Source: Halopenitus sp041821145 (GTDB lineage Archaea; Halobacteriota; Halobacteria; Halobacteriales; Haloferacaceae). From it: a stretch of 64,000 nucleotides of DNA. The notes below the pieces were generated by a model. The model searched no databases. It was not told the DNA's origin and saw only the letters and a program-made list of their open reading frames with translations. The position numbers and the translations under genes are program-made. Position 1 is the stretch's first letter. Each line of letters opens with the position of its first letter. The DNA is taken from positions 186,001 through 250,000 of the forward strand of contig NZ_JBGUBC010000002.1 of assembly GCF_041821145.1 (NCBI RefSeq). Direction: 5' to 3'. Positions 25,285 through 34,878 of the stretch are shown piece after piece.

Positions 25285-25784
25285 CGTGGCTCGAAAGGAA
25301 CGAGAGATACAACAACGCTTCGATGCATCCTGAACGACCGTTTGGATCCTGAAGTACGTGTCTCTTTATTTGACGGTAGCGGCTGTGCTCGCTCATCGGT
25401 CTTTATCTGATTATATAATATAAATTGGTATAAATTATTTCTAATATATGCACAGTCTTTTCGATCTAATGAACGGGATTACTACATCAACGTTGTGGGT
25501 TATTAATTAGTACATTTAACTTTTCCCGGATAGCTCGATCGACGATTCGGTGTCCGTTTTGCTCCGATCCCTTGCCTCGGCTATCGGAGCGATATCACCC
25601 TCTCGACCTCCGAGCACGATCCGCCTCGATCGCCGAGCGCGACCAGTATGTACATGGCCTCGGGACCAAAATGCCGTGGCATGCAGGCGGACATGTGTTG
25701 GAACGATCGCGGACCGGCCAACACCGACCCGTTCGAGTCAGGTGCGACAGCCGGCAGGAAGAGGCGTGAGGGGGCCGATCACGT
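25285..25784. other. Intergenic region with AT-rich core
   Basis: No supported gene. Bases about 25400-25525 are strikingly AT-rich (runs such as TTATATAATATAAATTGG and TTATTAATTAG) against a GC-rich background. This could be a promoter cluster, a replication- or partition-related site, or the scar of foreign DNA. The distal half is ordinary GC-rich sequence leading to the MFS gene. Confidence 0.5.
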
Positions 25785-26957
25785 GTGAACTGGAACTACC
25801 GCCACACGGTGTTAACGCTCTGTATGTTGGCGTTCTTCGTGACCTACTTCGCCCGGCTTGCGATCAGCCCGGTCGTGCCACTCATCGTCGAGGACTTCTC
25901 GGCGTCGAACACCGCGATCGGTATGGCTCTCTCCGGGATGTGGTTCGCTTACGGCGTCTCACAGTTTCCAAGCGGGATCCTCGCGGACCGCTACGGGGAA
26001 CGTTCGATCATCCTCCTGGCGGTCGGCGGCACCTCGGTAATGAGCGTTCTGTTGGCGTTTGCTCCCGGGCTCGTCGCCTTCGGACTCGTTGCGATCCTGC
26101 TCGGGCTCGTGGCCGGCCTCCATTATGCGGTCGCGACGACGCTGCTTTCGCGAACCTTCGATGACATCGGGACCGCGATCGGGATCCACTCCGCGGGCGG
26201 GCCACTTGCCGGACTTACCGCGCCGGTCGCCGCCGCGTGGATCGGCACACGCTACGGATGGCGCCCCGCGATCGCCGTTTCCGCCGCCGTCGGCGTCCCG
26301 ATCGCCGTGCTCTTTTTCTGGCGCGTTCGACCGACGGACCCGCGACGGCCCGACCAACGGATGCGCGAACGGGTCCGGCTCGAACCGCTTTTCGAACTGC
26401 TCTCGCGGCCGTCGATCGTCTTTCCGCTCGTGCTCGCGATGATCGGAACCTACGTCGTTCAGGGACTCCTGTCGTTTCTGCCCACGTTCCTCGTCTCGGT
26501 TCGTGAGTATACGACCGCGGCTGCGGGAACCGTCTTTTCGGCGTTCTTTCTCGTTCGGGCGGGCGCACAAGTCACGATCGGTCGGCTCTCCGATCATATC
26601 GGCCGCGACGTCGCGATCGGTCTTTCGATGCTTGCCGGCGGGATCGGCACGCTGTCGTTCGTCCTCGGCCCCGGGGTCGCCGGCGTAGTGGCCGGGATCG
26701 TCCTCGCGGGATTCGGTTCGAGCTTCTTTTCGGCGATCGATCCGCGATTCATGGATGCACTCGGGGATTCCGAACGCGGTGCCGGTTTCGGACTGGTCAG
26801 GACCGTCTATACCGTCGTCGGTTCTGCCGGATCGGTGGGTGCCGGACTCGTCGCGGACACGTTCGGTTGGGACGTCTCGTTTCTCGTGCTCGGCGGGCTG
26901 TTCACCCTGGCGTTCGCCACGATCGTCGCCAACGAGGTGCTCGGATTCGGGTATTGA
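25785..26957 (+). CDS. Major facilitator superfamily transporter
   Basis: A 390-residue MFS protein with about 12 membrane segments. The loop 2-3 signature is GILADRYGERS, and the second half has RLSDHIGRDVA at the equivalent place. The GTG start at 25785 gives NWNYRHTVLTLCMLAFFVTYFAR, which leads straight into the first helix; no better ATG lies upstream. Substrate unknown; the closest feel is of the sugar-phosphate/nitrate-type 12-TM group, but this is only impression. Convergent with the AI-2E-type gene. Confidence 0.88.
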   Translation: MNWNYRHTVLTLCMLAFFVTYFARLAISPVVPLIVEDFSASNTAIGMALSGMWFAYGVSQFPSGILADRYGERSIILLAVGGTSVMSVLLAFAPGLVAFGLVAILLGLVAGLHYAVATTLLSRTFDDIGTAIGIHSAGGPLAGLTAPVAAAWIGTRYGWRPAIAVSAAVGVPIAVLFFWRVRPTDPRRPDQRMRERVRLEPLFELLSRPSIVFPLVLAMIGTYVVQGLLSFLPTFLVSVREYTTAAAGTVFSAFFLVRAGAQVTIGRLSDHIGRDVAIGLSMLAGGIGTLSFVLGPGVAGVVAGIVLAGFGSSFFSAIDPRFMDALGDSERGAGFGLVRTVYTVVGSAGSVGAGLVADTFGWDVSFLVLGGLFTLAFATIVANEVLGFGY

Positions 26958-27001
26958 CCCCGACCCACGCCCGTGATCACCATGCGCCGTCGACGTGCCG
27001 G

Positions 27002-28108
27002 TCAGAAATCGTCGATCCGGCGCTGGTCGGCGGGGAGTTCCGGTTCGCCGGTGTCGGGAGTGGCACCGAGGAGCCGCGGCAACGCGGTATACGCGAACGT
27101 GAGCGCGAGCACGAGAATGATCGGAGCCAAAAACAATCCATGAAAGCCGAAGACGACTGGACCAAGGATGTACGCGAGCATCAACAGCCCGACGTGGGTC
27201 GTCTCGCCGCTGAAGTAGGGTCGCAAGACGAGATCGGGGATCGTGTCGACGATCACGATCGTCACGACGAGGAATCCAATGACGTATCCGAGCGCACCCG
27301 TCTCGCCGGACAGTACTGGTGAAGCCACCATCACAACCGCAAGTGGGAGGTAGACGATCTTCATTCCGACTGCGGGGATCAGGCTTGCCACGCCCGTGAG
27401 CACCCCCGCAAGCGCGGGATAGGGAACCTCAACTGACGCCGGGACCAGGACGTTATAGCCCATGTAGGTGGCGACGGCGATGATCGAGATCGCGATCACG
27501 TTGAGCAGGTTGCCGAACAACACCGCTTCCAGTTCCTGGTCTGCCGTCTCCAGATACTCGCGCACGATCGCATCGTCGTCGAAGGTGAGGAGCCACTCGT
27601 GGGCCTTCGAGCCGTCGATGAGGAGGTAGTACGTGACGATGACGATGATGAGCAGGTTCAACAGAAAACTCGAGAGCGTTGCGGTGAGAAAGCCGGCGTG
27701 TTCGAGTCCGAACTCGATAAGCGGGTCAAACCCGCCGGAGCGGTAGAGTTCCACGATCGCATCGAAGGTCAACTCCGGCGGCGTCGCCTCAGGATCGAGC
27801 CAATCAACGTTCTCGGCGGCCGCCTCCATCACCGGAGACTGCTGGACGAACTGGCGAACCTCGGTGACGAGCAGGACGACTGTGTAACTCAACAGTAACA
27901 CGAGCGGAACGCCGATGATCGACAACGCCAGACCGGCCCGAATCCGCGCCGGAAACCGGAACCGCTCGAGCAGGCGATAGAACCGCCTCGTGGAGTAGTA
28001 CAGAAAGACCGCAACGGTGAGGGCCGCGACAAACTGATAGGCGACATAGCCGGTGATGAGGGCGACGATGAGGCCGAAGAGGGCGACGACGAACCGCTTT
28101 TCGTCCAT
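27002..28108 (-). CDS. AI-2E family transporter (PerM-like)
   Basis: A 368-residue membrane protein of the AI-2 exporter/PerM superfamily. Two N-terminal helices are followed by a soluble-looking insert (residues about 95-150) and five to six C-terminal helices with the conserved run PALAGVLTGVASLIPAVG and IPDLVLRPYFSG. Family members include quorum-signal exporters and Na+/H+ antiporters, so the substrate is open. It may be co-transcribed with nothing else; the universal stress protein gene ends on the same strand 41 bp upstream of its start. Confidence 0.88.
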   Translation of the reverse strand: MDEKRFVVALFGLIVALITGYVAYQFVAALTVAVFLYYSTRRFYRLLERFRFPARIRAGLALSIIGVPLVLLLSYTVVLLVTEVRQFVQQSPVMEAAAENVDWLDPEATPPELTFDAIVELYRSGGFDPLIEFGLEHAGFLTATLSSFLLNLLIIVIVTYYLLIDGSKAHEWLLTFDDDAIVREYLETADQELEAVLFGNLLNVIAISIIAVATYMGYNVLVPASVEVPYPALAGVLTGVASLIPAVGMKIVYLPLAVVMVASPVLSGETGALGYVIGFLVVTIVIVDTIPDLVLRPYFSGETTHVGLLMLAYILGPVVFGFHGLFLAPIILVLALTFAYTALPRLLGATPDTGEPELPADQRRIDDF

Positions 28109-28149
28109 ATCCCGGGGTCTCGGCCCCGAAGTATATATCTTGTTCCCGT

Positions 28150-28593
28150 TTATCTCTCTGAGCTCCCGTCCTCGGAGTGAATCGGAATCGTGACGACGGG
28201 GACGGGACTCGCCCGGATCACGTGCTCCGTGACGCCGCCGAGATGGACGAGCCGCTCCAACCCGGTCCGCCCGTGGGTTCCCATCACCACCATCTCGGCC
28301 GGATAGGCGTCGATCGCCTCGAGGATCTCCGTGGAAGGGACGCCCCGACGGAGGTGCTTTTCGACGCTGACTCCGAGGTCTGCACCCAGTCGCTCGATCT
28401 CCTCGACGGCTTGCTCGCCCTCGCGTTCTGCGGCCTCAACGGGAAGATCGAATTCGGTCGGGACGTGCCGTTCGTCGATCACGAAAAGCGCGTGCACCGT
28501 CGCATCGAAGCGGTCGGCCAATTCGATCGCCGCCTTGGCCGCCTCGGACGATCCTGGGCTTCCGTCGGTGGGTACGAGAAGGGTCCCGTACAT
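28150..28593 (-). CDS. Universal stress protein (UspA family)
   Basis: A 147-residue UspA domain. Seen: N-terminal YGTLLVPTDGSPGSSEA, and the ATP-binding tail MGTHGRTGLERLVHLGGVTEHVIRASPVPVV, which carries the G-2x-G-9x-G(S/T)-like motif with Thr in place of Ser. The start at 28593 places the fold at residue 1; longer starts give an unlikely leader. It is divergent from the Nramp-like gene (144 bp apart). Confidence 0.92.
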   Translation of the reverse strand: MYGTLLVPTDGSPGSSEAAKAAIELADRFDATVHALFVIDERHVPTEFDLPVEAAEREGEQAVEEIERLGADLGVSVEKHLRRGVPSTEILEAIDAYPAEMVVMGTHGRTGLERLVHLGGVTEHVIRASPVPVVTIPIHSEDGSSER

Positions 28594-28737
28594 CGTCTCT
28601 CGTGGGGTCTCTGGAGCCCCGGTACCATCAATCCACCCGCCGATCCGGCCAGCACCGCTGCCGTTCGGAGCCCTCTCGTGGATGCGAGGACGTTCGTGGA
28701 TCGACACCGATTTATTCTGGAGTGATACCACGAAGGT

Positions 28738-30060
28738 ATGGAACGCACGTCAGACGACTTCGGTGGCCTCGGGCTGGGAACGATTCGGCGGTTCGCGGGC
28801 GAGATGGGGCCCTCGTGGGTCGCGGGATCGATCGCGGCAGGCCCTGCGACGATGGCGAGTCTCATTACTGCCGGCGCGAGCTCCGATTACGACCTCCTTT
28901 GGGTCGTCGTGCTCTCCGCAGTCGCCGGCGCGCTCGCCCAGTACCTCGCGATGCGGCTCGGATTGCTCACCGAACGCGGGATCGTCGCCGTCGTCGAGGA
29001 GCACCTCGGCAAGAAGTGGGCGTGGATCCTCGTCGCGGATGCGGTGATCGCCGCCGGTGTCGCACAGCTCGTGATCATGAACACCGTCGCGGCCGTCTCC
29101 TCGACGATAACGGGCATCGACGCCCGAATCTGGGGTGTGGTCTGGGCACTCGCCCTTGCGATCGGGCTCGCCGGCCGGGGGTATCGCTTCCTCGAAATCT
29201 TTGCGAAAGCCCTCGTCACCGCGGTCGTGATAGCGTTCGTCGCCTCGGTGTTCGTGGTGCCGATCGATCCGGGTGCGGCCGCCCGGGGACTCGTTCCGTC
29301 GCTCCCCGGCGGCAGCGCACTCGTCGCCGCTGGCATCCTCGGCGGCGCGGTCCACATCACGCTTATCACGATGCACTCGTACACCATGCGGGCACGCGGG
29401 TGGACCGACGACGACTATGATCTGGCGACCCTCGACGTCGGCGCGTCGATGCTCGTCGCCTTCGGGATCTACAGCATCGCGATCTTCCTCGTCGCTGCAA
29501 GCGTCCTCTCCGATCCCGATTTGACGACGGTGAGCGCGGCCACCGCCCTCGGCCCGCTTGTCGGCCAAAGCGCGAAGTGGCTCTTTCTCCTCGGTCTCGG
29601 CGGCGCGGCAGTTTCGACGCTCGGCGGGAACACGATCGTCCCGCCGTTCCTGTTGGCTGACAAGCTCGGATGGGGGACGACGGTGGCTGATACACGCTAC
29701 CGAGCGCTGCTTGCGGCGGTCGCGCTCGGTTCGGCCCCCGGCGCGTTCATCGGCGGTGAGGTCCTCGGCCAGCTCGTGTTGGTGCTTGCGGTCGGGACGG
29801 TCGGCACCCCCTTCGCCATCGCAATCGTGTTGTACCTGCTGAACGCGGACGCCGTCTCCCGGCCGACGTCGACCCTCGCAAACGTCGGCGGAGTCGCGTT
29901 GTTCCTCGTTTCGGGAACCCTCGCAGCAAACTTCCTCCGCGAGCAGATCGCCTCCGGTGTCGGGCCGCTGTCGGGAGCAGTCACCCTCTTCGGTGCCATT
30001 CTCGCCGTCGCCGTCCTCCTCCTCGCGGGCAAGTACGCCCGGGAGGAACTGCTCGCCTAG
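28738..30060 (+). CDS. Nramp-related divalent metal transporter with altered metal site
   Basis: A 440-residue membrane protein of the Nramp/MntH fold with about 11 helices. TM1 has MGPSWVAGSIAAGPATMASL, and the usual DPGN of the metal site is absent. TM6 has VHITLITMHS where classical Nramps have MPH. Nramp hallmarks that remain include AGASSDYDLLWVV and QYLAMRLGLLT. It probably transports a metal ion, but not by the standard Mn/Fe site; Nramp-related Mg2+ transporters show similar departures. The start at 28738 lies 144 bp from the divergent UspA gene. Confidence 0.82.
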   Translation: MERTSDDFGGLGLGTIRRFAGEMGPSWVAGSIAAGPATMASLITAGASSDYDLLWVVVLSAVAGALAQYLAMRLGLLTERGIVAVVEEHLGKKWAWILVADAVIAAGVAQLVIMNTVAAVSSTITGIDARIWGVVWALALAIGLAGRGYRFLEIFAKALVTAVVIAFVASVFVVPIDPGAAARGLVPSLPGGSALVAAGILGGAVHITLITMHSYTMRARGWTDDDYDLATLDVGASMLVAFGIYSIAIFLVAASVLSDPDLTTVSAATALGPLVGQSAKWLFLLGLGGAAVSTLGGNTIVPPFLLADKLGWGTTVADTRYRALLAAVALGSAPGAFIGGEVLGQLVLVLAVGTVGTPFAIAIVLYLLNADAVSRPTSTLANVGGVALFLVSGTLAANFLREQIASGVGPLSGAVTLFGAILAVAVLLLAGKYAREELLA

Positions 30061-30277
30061 CGACCGGTCCAAAGCTGGTCCCGCTGCGACGCGTCTGGAC
30101 ACCACGACGAGTACTGTGGCCTCTCGGACCGCCTCGACGGCCGAACGTCTCCGGACGGCCGAACGGCAACTCGTTCGAAAGCGATCGACGACCGACTGGG
30201 ACCGATGACCGGGCGAACCCGGTATCCCCCGGCGATCGGGGCCATATTTAACCTCCCCCGACATACATCTCGAAACG

Positions 30278-32416
30278 ATGGGCGATCTCTCGGGACTCTT
30301 CGCGCCGTCGCGGGTGGCCGTGATCGGCGCGACCGAACGTGACGGATCGGTCGGCCGCGCCGTGATGGCCAACCTGCTCGCGGACTTCGAGGGGGACGTC
30401 ATTCCCGTCAACCCGAGCCATGAGTCGGTGCTTGGCGAGCCATGTGTGTCGTCGATCTCCGACACCGAGTCGGTGGACCTGGCCGTGGTCATCATCCCTC
30501 CGGAGGCGGCCGTCGAGGCGGTCCGAGAGGCCGGCGAGGCCGGCGTGCGGAACGTCGTGGTCATCACGGCAGGGTTCAGCGAGGCCGGCAGCGAGGGAGC
30601 CGCCCTTGAGCGCGAGTTGGAGGCGGCCGCCACCGAGCACGAGGTGAACCTGGTCGGCCCGAACTGTCTCGGGGTGATAAGCACGTCAGTCGGGTTGAAC
30701 GCGACGTTCGCTCCCGAAAACGCCCTGCCGGGATCGATCGCGTTCGCGAGCCAGTCCGGCGCCATCGTCACGGCGGTTCTCGACTGGGCGAGCCAGCAGG
30801 AGATCGGGTTTTCAGACGTCGTCTCCCTGGGGAACAAGACCGTTCTCGATGAGACCGACTTCTTCGAGACGTGGGGCGAGGATCCGGATACCGACGTGAT
30901 CCTGGGGTATCTCGAGAGCATCGAGGACGGGCGGCGCTTCCTCGATCGGGTTCGTGAGGTGACTCGCGAGACGCCGGTCGTCCTGCTCAAATCCGGGCGC
31001 ACGGAAGCGGGCGCGAAGGCCGCCTCATCGCATACGGGCGCGATAGCGGGCAGCGAGCGCGCCTACGAGGCGGGGCTCGCCCAGGCGGGGGTCCTTCGAG
31101 TCGGATCCCTCGAGGAACTGTTCGACGCCGCTCGCGCCCTGGCTCACCAACCGTTCCCCGACTCCGACGGGGTCGCGGTCGTGACGAACGCCGGCGGTGG
31201 GGGCGTGCTCGCGACCGACGCGATCGGAGATACGCGGCTGTCGCGTGCCACCTTCGAGGAGGAGACGATCGAGGCACTTGAGGAGGCGCTTCCGTCGGGC
31301 GCGAATCAGTATAACCCCGTCGACGTCATCGGTGACGCCGACGCCGATCGATTCGATCGGGCGCTCGAGATCGTCCTCGATGACCCGAACGTCGGAGCCG
31401 TGGCCGTCCTTTCGTCGCCGACCGCGACGGTCTCGTATGACGAACTCGCCGAGGTCATCGCCGATCGCATGGCGGAACACGAAATCCCGATAGCCGCGTC
31501 TCTGATGGGTGGCGACCGCGTCACGAGCGCCGAGCCGATCCTTCGTGAGGCCGGCATCCCGAACTATTTCGATCCTGACCGGGCCGTCCGCAGTCTGGAG
31601 ACGCTGGCGGACCACCGCGACGTTACGACGCGCGAACGGTCCACACCGACGACCTTCGACGTGGACCGGGATCGGGCCGAATCGGTTCTCTCACGGGCAC
31701 GCGAACGGGACGTTCCGAACCTCGGCGTCGAGGGGATGGAACTGCTTGATTCCTACGGGATCGACACGCCCGACTCCGAGATCGTCTCGGATCCCGACTC
31801 GGCGATCGCGGCCGCAGAGCGTATCGGCGACCCGGTCGTGATGAAGATCGTCAGCCCGGACATCATCCACAAAACCGACATCGGGGGGGTGAAGGTCGGC
31901 GTCCCGAAATCGGAGGTCGCGGACGCCTACGAGGATCTGGTCTCGCGAGCGTACGCCTATCGCTCGGATGCGACCGTCCTCGGCGTCCAGATCCAGGAGA
32001 TGGTCGACCTCGATGACGACGTCGAGACGATCGTCGGCGTGAACCGCGATCCACAGTTCGGCCCGCTCGTGTTGTTCGGGCTGGGCGGCGTCTTCGTCGA
32101 GGTGTTCGAGGACACCGCCGTTCGGGTCGCGCCGGTCACCGAACGCGAGGCACGGGAGATGGTCGAGGGGATAGACGCCTCTCCGCTTTTATCCGGCGTC
32201 CGGGGCAGTGAACCGGTCGCGATCGACGCGGTCGTCGAGACCATCCAGCGGCTGTCCCAACTCGCCGACGACCATCCGGAGATCCTCGAACTCGATATCA
32301 ACCCGCTCGTCGCGAGCCCGGACGGCGTTATGGCCCTCGATCTCAGTGCCACGCTCGATGAGGAAACGACGAACGATCGACCCCAGGAGCGGGACCAGGA
32401 GACGACACGATCATGA
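30278..32416 (+). CDS. Acetate-CoA ligase (ADP-forming), fused alpha-beta
   Basis: A 712-residue ADP-forming acyl-CoA synthetase, which makes ATP from acetyl-CoA (or another acyl-CoA), ADP and phosphate. The alpha part starts with a CoA-binding Rossmann domain (SRVAVIGATERDGSVG) and holds the phosphorylated His H252 in SSHTGA. The beta part has the ATP-grasp region PVVMKIVSPDIIHKTDIGGVKVG and QEMV. Both parts are fused in one chain, as is usual in haloarchaea. It overlaps the next gene by 4 bp (ATGA), so the two are translationally coupled. A short Asp/Glu/Arg tail ends the protein. Confidence 0.95.
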   Translation: MGDLSGLFAPSRVAVIGATERDGSVGRAVMANLLADFEGDVIPVNPSHESVLGEPCVSSISDTESVDLAVVIIPPEAAVEAVREAGEAGVRNVVVITAGFSEAGSEGAALERELEAAATEHEVNLVGPNCLGVISTSVGLNATFAPENALPGSIAFASQSGAIVTAVLDWASQQEIGFSDVVSLGNKTVLDETDFFETWGEDPDTDVILGYLESIEDGRRFLDRVREVTRETPVVLLKSGRTEAGAKAASSHTGAIAGSERAYEAGLAQAGVLRVGSLEELFDAARALAHQPFPDSDGVAVVTNAGGGGVLATDAIGDTRLSRATFEEETIEALEEALPSGANQYNPVDVIGDADADRFDRALEIVLDDPNVGAVAVLSSPTATVSYDELAEVIADRMAEHEIPIAASLMGGDRVTSAEPILREAGIPNYFDPDRAVRSLETLADHRDVTTRERSTPTTFDVDRDRAESVLSRARERDVPNLGVEGMELLDSYGIDTPDSEIVSDPDSAIAAAERIGDPVVMKIVSPDIIHKTDIGGVKVGVPKSEVADAYEDLVSRAYAYRSDATVLGVQIQEMVDLDDDVETIVGVNRDPQFGPLVLFGLGGVFVEVFEDTAVRVAPVTEREAREMVEGIDASPLLSGVRGSEPVAIDAVVETIQRLSQLADDHPEILELDINPLVASPDGVMALDLSATLDEETTNDRPQERDQETTRS

Positions 32417-33540
32417 CAACGATACTCGTCACCGCAACCGAAGAGAGCACCGGAAAGACCGCCATCACCCTCGCGCTCGCCGCCATCGCTCGCGACCGCG
32501 GGCTCTCGGTCGGCTACATGAAACCGAAGGGCACGCGCCTCGAGAGCGTGGTCGGCAAGACGCTCGATACGGATCCGATGTTGGCCCGCGAGGTTCTCGA
32601 TCTCGAGGCTGGCATCGCCGATCTCGAGCCGATCGTCTACTCGCCGACGTTCATCGAGGGTGCGATGAGCGGTCGCGAGGATCCGGACCGCCTCGCGGAG
32701 ACCGTTCGCGACCGCTTCGATGAACTATCGGCCGACCGGGATCTCATGGTGATAGAAGGCGGCGGGAGTCTCTCAACCGGTGGCGTCATCGACCTGACCG
32801 ATCCGGAGGTCGCAGCGTTGCTCGATGCGCGCGTCCTCCTCGTAGCCGACCACAACCGGCCAGGAGACGTCGACGACGTGCTTGCGGCCGTCGACGTGAT
32901 CGGCGACCGGATCGCCGGCGTCCTGTTCAACCGCATCGACGAGGGAATCCACGACGCCGTCGAGTCGGACGTCGCACCGTTTCTGGAGGGATGCGGCGTT
33001 CCCGTTCCGGGCGTCCTCCCCCGAGTTACCGAGCTTGCGGGGACCACCGTCGGCGAGTTTGCCGAGGAACTCGGCGCCGACGTGTTGACGGACGCCCCCA
33101 CCGATGCCTACCTGGAACGGCTACTCGTGGGTGCAATGGGGGCACAGGCGTCCTTGCGATACTTCCGACGAACGCGGAACGCGGTGGTCATCACCGGCGG
33201 CGACCGCTCGGATATCCACACGACTGCCCTCGAGGCCTCCGGCGTCCAATGTCTCTGCCTTACGGGCGGTACGCGCCCCTCCGAGGCAGTCATCGGACTC
33301 GCCGAGGAGCGGGGCGTGCCGATACTGCTCGTCGATAGCGATACGCGCTCGACGATCGAACGCGCCGACGACATCATCCGAAGCGGTCGAACCCGCGATG
33401 AACGGACGGTCGAGCGCATGCGTGAACTCCTCGAGACCCACGCCAACGTTGACGCCATGCTGGACACTCCGGACGGCATCGGCGAAGTCGACGCCAGCGA
33501 CGTCGACGATTCCGGTGCCGATGATTCCCCCTCGACGTAA
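32413..33540 (+). CDS. Phosphotransacetylase-like P-loop/DRTGG protein
   Basis: A 375-residue protein with an N-terminal BioD/CobB-like P-loop domain (TATEESTGKTA, K15; GYMKPKG; IEGGGSLSTGG) and a C-terminal DRTGG domain (AVVITGGDRSDIHTTAL...CLCLTGG). The same two domains form the N-terminal part of some phosphate acetyltransferases, but the catalytic Pta domain is absent. Coupling by a 4-bp overlap to the ADP-forming acetate-CoA ligase suggests it senses or regulates acetyl-CoA metabolism. The activity is not established. Confidence 0.88.
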   Translation: MTTILVTATEESTGKTAITLALAAIARDRGLSVGYMKPKGTRLESVVGKTLDTDPMLAREVLDLEAGIADLEPIVYSPTFIEGAMSGREDPDRLAETVRDRFDELSADRDLMVIEGGGSLSTGGVIDLTDPEVAALLDARVLLVADHNRPGDVDDVLAAVDVIGDRIAGVLFNRIDEGIHDAVESDVAPFLEGCGVPVPGVLPRVTELAGTTVGEFAEELGADVLTDAPTDAYLERLLVGAMGAQASLRYFRRTRNAVVITGGDRSDIHTTALEASGVQCLCLTGGTRPSEAVIGLAEERGVPILLVDSDTRSTIERADDIIRSGRTRDERTVERMRELLETHANVDAMLDTPDGIGEVDASDVDDSGADDSPST

Positions 33541-33634
33541 TTCGGATATCGGGAGCTACGAGACCGACGACGTTCCGTTCGTCAAGCGGTATTCCCTCGG
33601 TCGGTCCGTCCGCGGATGACCTGAGACTCGGATC

Positions 33635-34786
33635 TTACAGATCGAATCGCTCCGCGGCAGTTTCCATGTCCTTGTCGCCACGCCCCGAGAGATTCACGAG
33701 GATCGTCTCGTGGGCTCCTGTCTCAGCCAGCTGGATCGCGCGGGCGATCGCGTGGCTCGACTCAAGGGCTGGAATGATCCCCTCCGTCTCGCTCAGCTCC
33801 CGAAAGGCGGCGAGGGCGGCATCGTCGTCGATCCCGGTGTACTCCGCACGACCGAGTTCCCGGAACATGGCGTGTTCGGGACCGACGCCCGGGTAGTCGA
33901 GTCCGGCCGAGACCGAATGGACGTCGACGTCGTCACCGATCACGCGCGTCTTCATTCCGTGGATGACGCCCTCCTCGCCGCGTGCAAGCGGGGCAGCGTG
34001 GCGGGTCGAGTCGGTTCCTTCACCGCCCCCCTCGGCGCCGTAGAGGGCGACGTCGTCCTCGCGGAACGCATGAAACAGGCCGATCGCGTTCGATCCGCCG
34101 CCGACGCAGGCAACCGCCGCATCGGGCAACTCGCCGGTCCGATCGAGGAACTGTTCGCGGGCCTCCCGGCCGATCACCGACTGGAAGTCCCGGACCATCC
34201 GCGGGAACGGGTCGGGGCCGACTACGCTTCCAACGAGGTAGTGGGTATCCTCGACGTTGCCCGCGAAGTCCTCCAAAGCGGCATCGACGGCGTCGGCGAG
34301 CCCCGCGCCGCCGCGGGTCACCTCGTTGACCGCCGCGCCCATGAGCCGCATCCGGAAGACGTTCATCCGCTGTCGCTCGACGTCCTTTTCACCCATGTAG
34401 ATCTCCGTGTCCAGATCCAAGAGCGCGCCGACCATCGCAGTCGCGGTACCGTGTTGGCCCGCGCCCGTTTCCGCGATCAACCGATCCTTGCCGGCTCGTT
34501 TCGCCAACAGCGCCTGGCCGAGCGTGTTGTTGATCTTGTGGGCACCGCCGTGAAGCAAGTCCTCACGTTTGAGATAGATATCGGCCCCGTACCGGTCGCT
34601 CAGCGTCTCCGCGTGATATATCGGGGTCGGCCGTCCGGCGTACTCTTCGAGGTATCGTCGAAGGTCCTCCTGGAACACCGGATCGTCCGCGAACTCGTCG
34701 TAGGCGCTCGCGAGCCGTTCGAGTGGTTCTTCGAGCGGGTCGGGAACGTGTCGTCCGCCATAGCCCTCGAAATCACCGTTGGACAT
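33635..34786 (-). CDS. trpB: Tryptophan synthase beta subunit
   Basis: A 383-residue TrpB of the TrpB1 type. It condenses indole with serine using PLP. The PLP lysine is K84 in GGAHKINN, with ETGAGQHG, the phosphate-binding GGGSNAIG and the C-terminal SGRGDKD. No trpA or other trp gene is in the window, so it is separated from its usual partner. The start at 34786 has a TATA-like CATTTAAG about 30 bp upstream. It is divergent from the 2-oxoacid dehydrogenase genes. Confidence 0.94.
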   Translation of the reverse strand: MSNGDFEGYGGRHVPDPLEEPLERLASAYDEFADDPVFQEDLRRYLEEYAGRPTPIYHAETLSDRYGADIYLKREDLLHGGAHKINNTLGQALLAKRAGKDRLIAETGAGQHGTATAMVGALLDLDTEIYMGEKDVERQRMNVFRMRLMGAAVNEVTRGGAGLADAVDAALEDFAGNVEDTHYLVGSVVGPDPFPRMVRDFQSVIGREAREQFLDRTGELPDAAVACVGGGSNAIGLFHAFREDDVALYGAEGGGEGTDSTRHAAPLARGEEGVIHGMKTRVIGDDVDVHSVSAGLDYPGVGPEHAMFRELGRAEYTGIDDDAALAAFRELSETEGIIPALESSHAIARAIQLAETGAHETILVNLSGRGDKDMETAAERFDL

Positions 34787-34878
34787 TACGCCGTGGTTTG
34801 GCGGGCGATCGCTTAAATGTCCCTCCGATCGCGAGAGGGAATGGGGTGTCCCGCCATCCTGACGTGTGGGAAGTTATT

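Noticed and set aside
25550..25784. Leader upstream of the MFS gene considered as a riboswitch
   Set aside because: I could not find the conserved boxes of cobalamin, TPP or other known riboswitches.
28750..31002. A 750-codon minus-strand frame across the Nramp and ligase genes
   Set aside because: It is Arg/Ser-rich, spans the ends of two well-supported genes and their spacer, and shows no domain.
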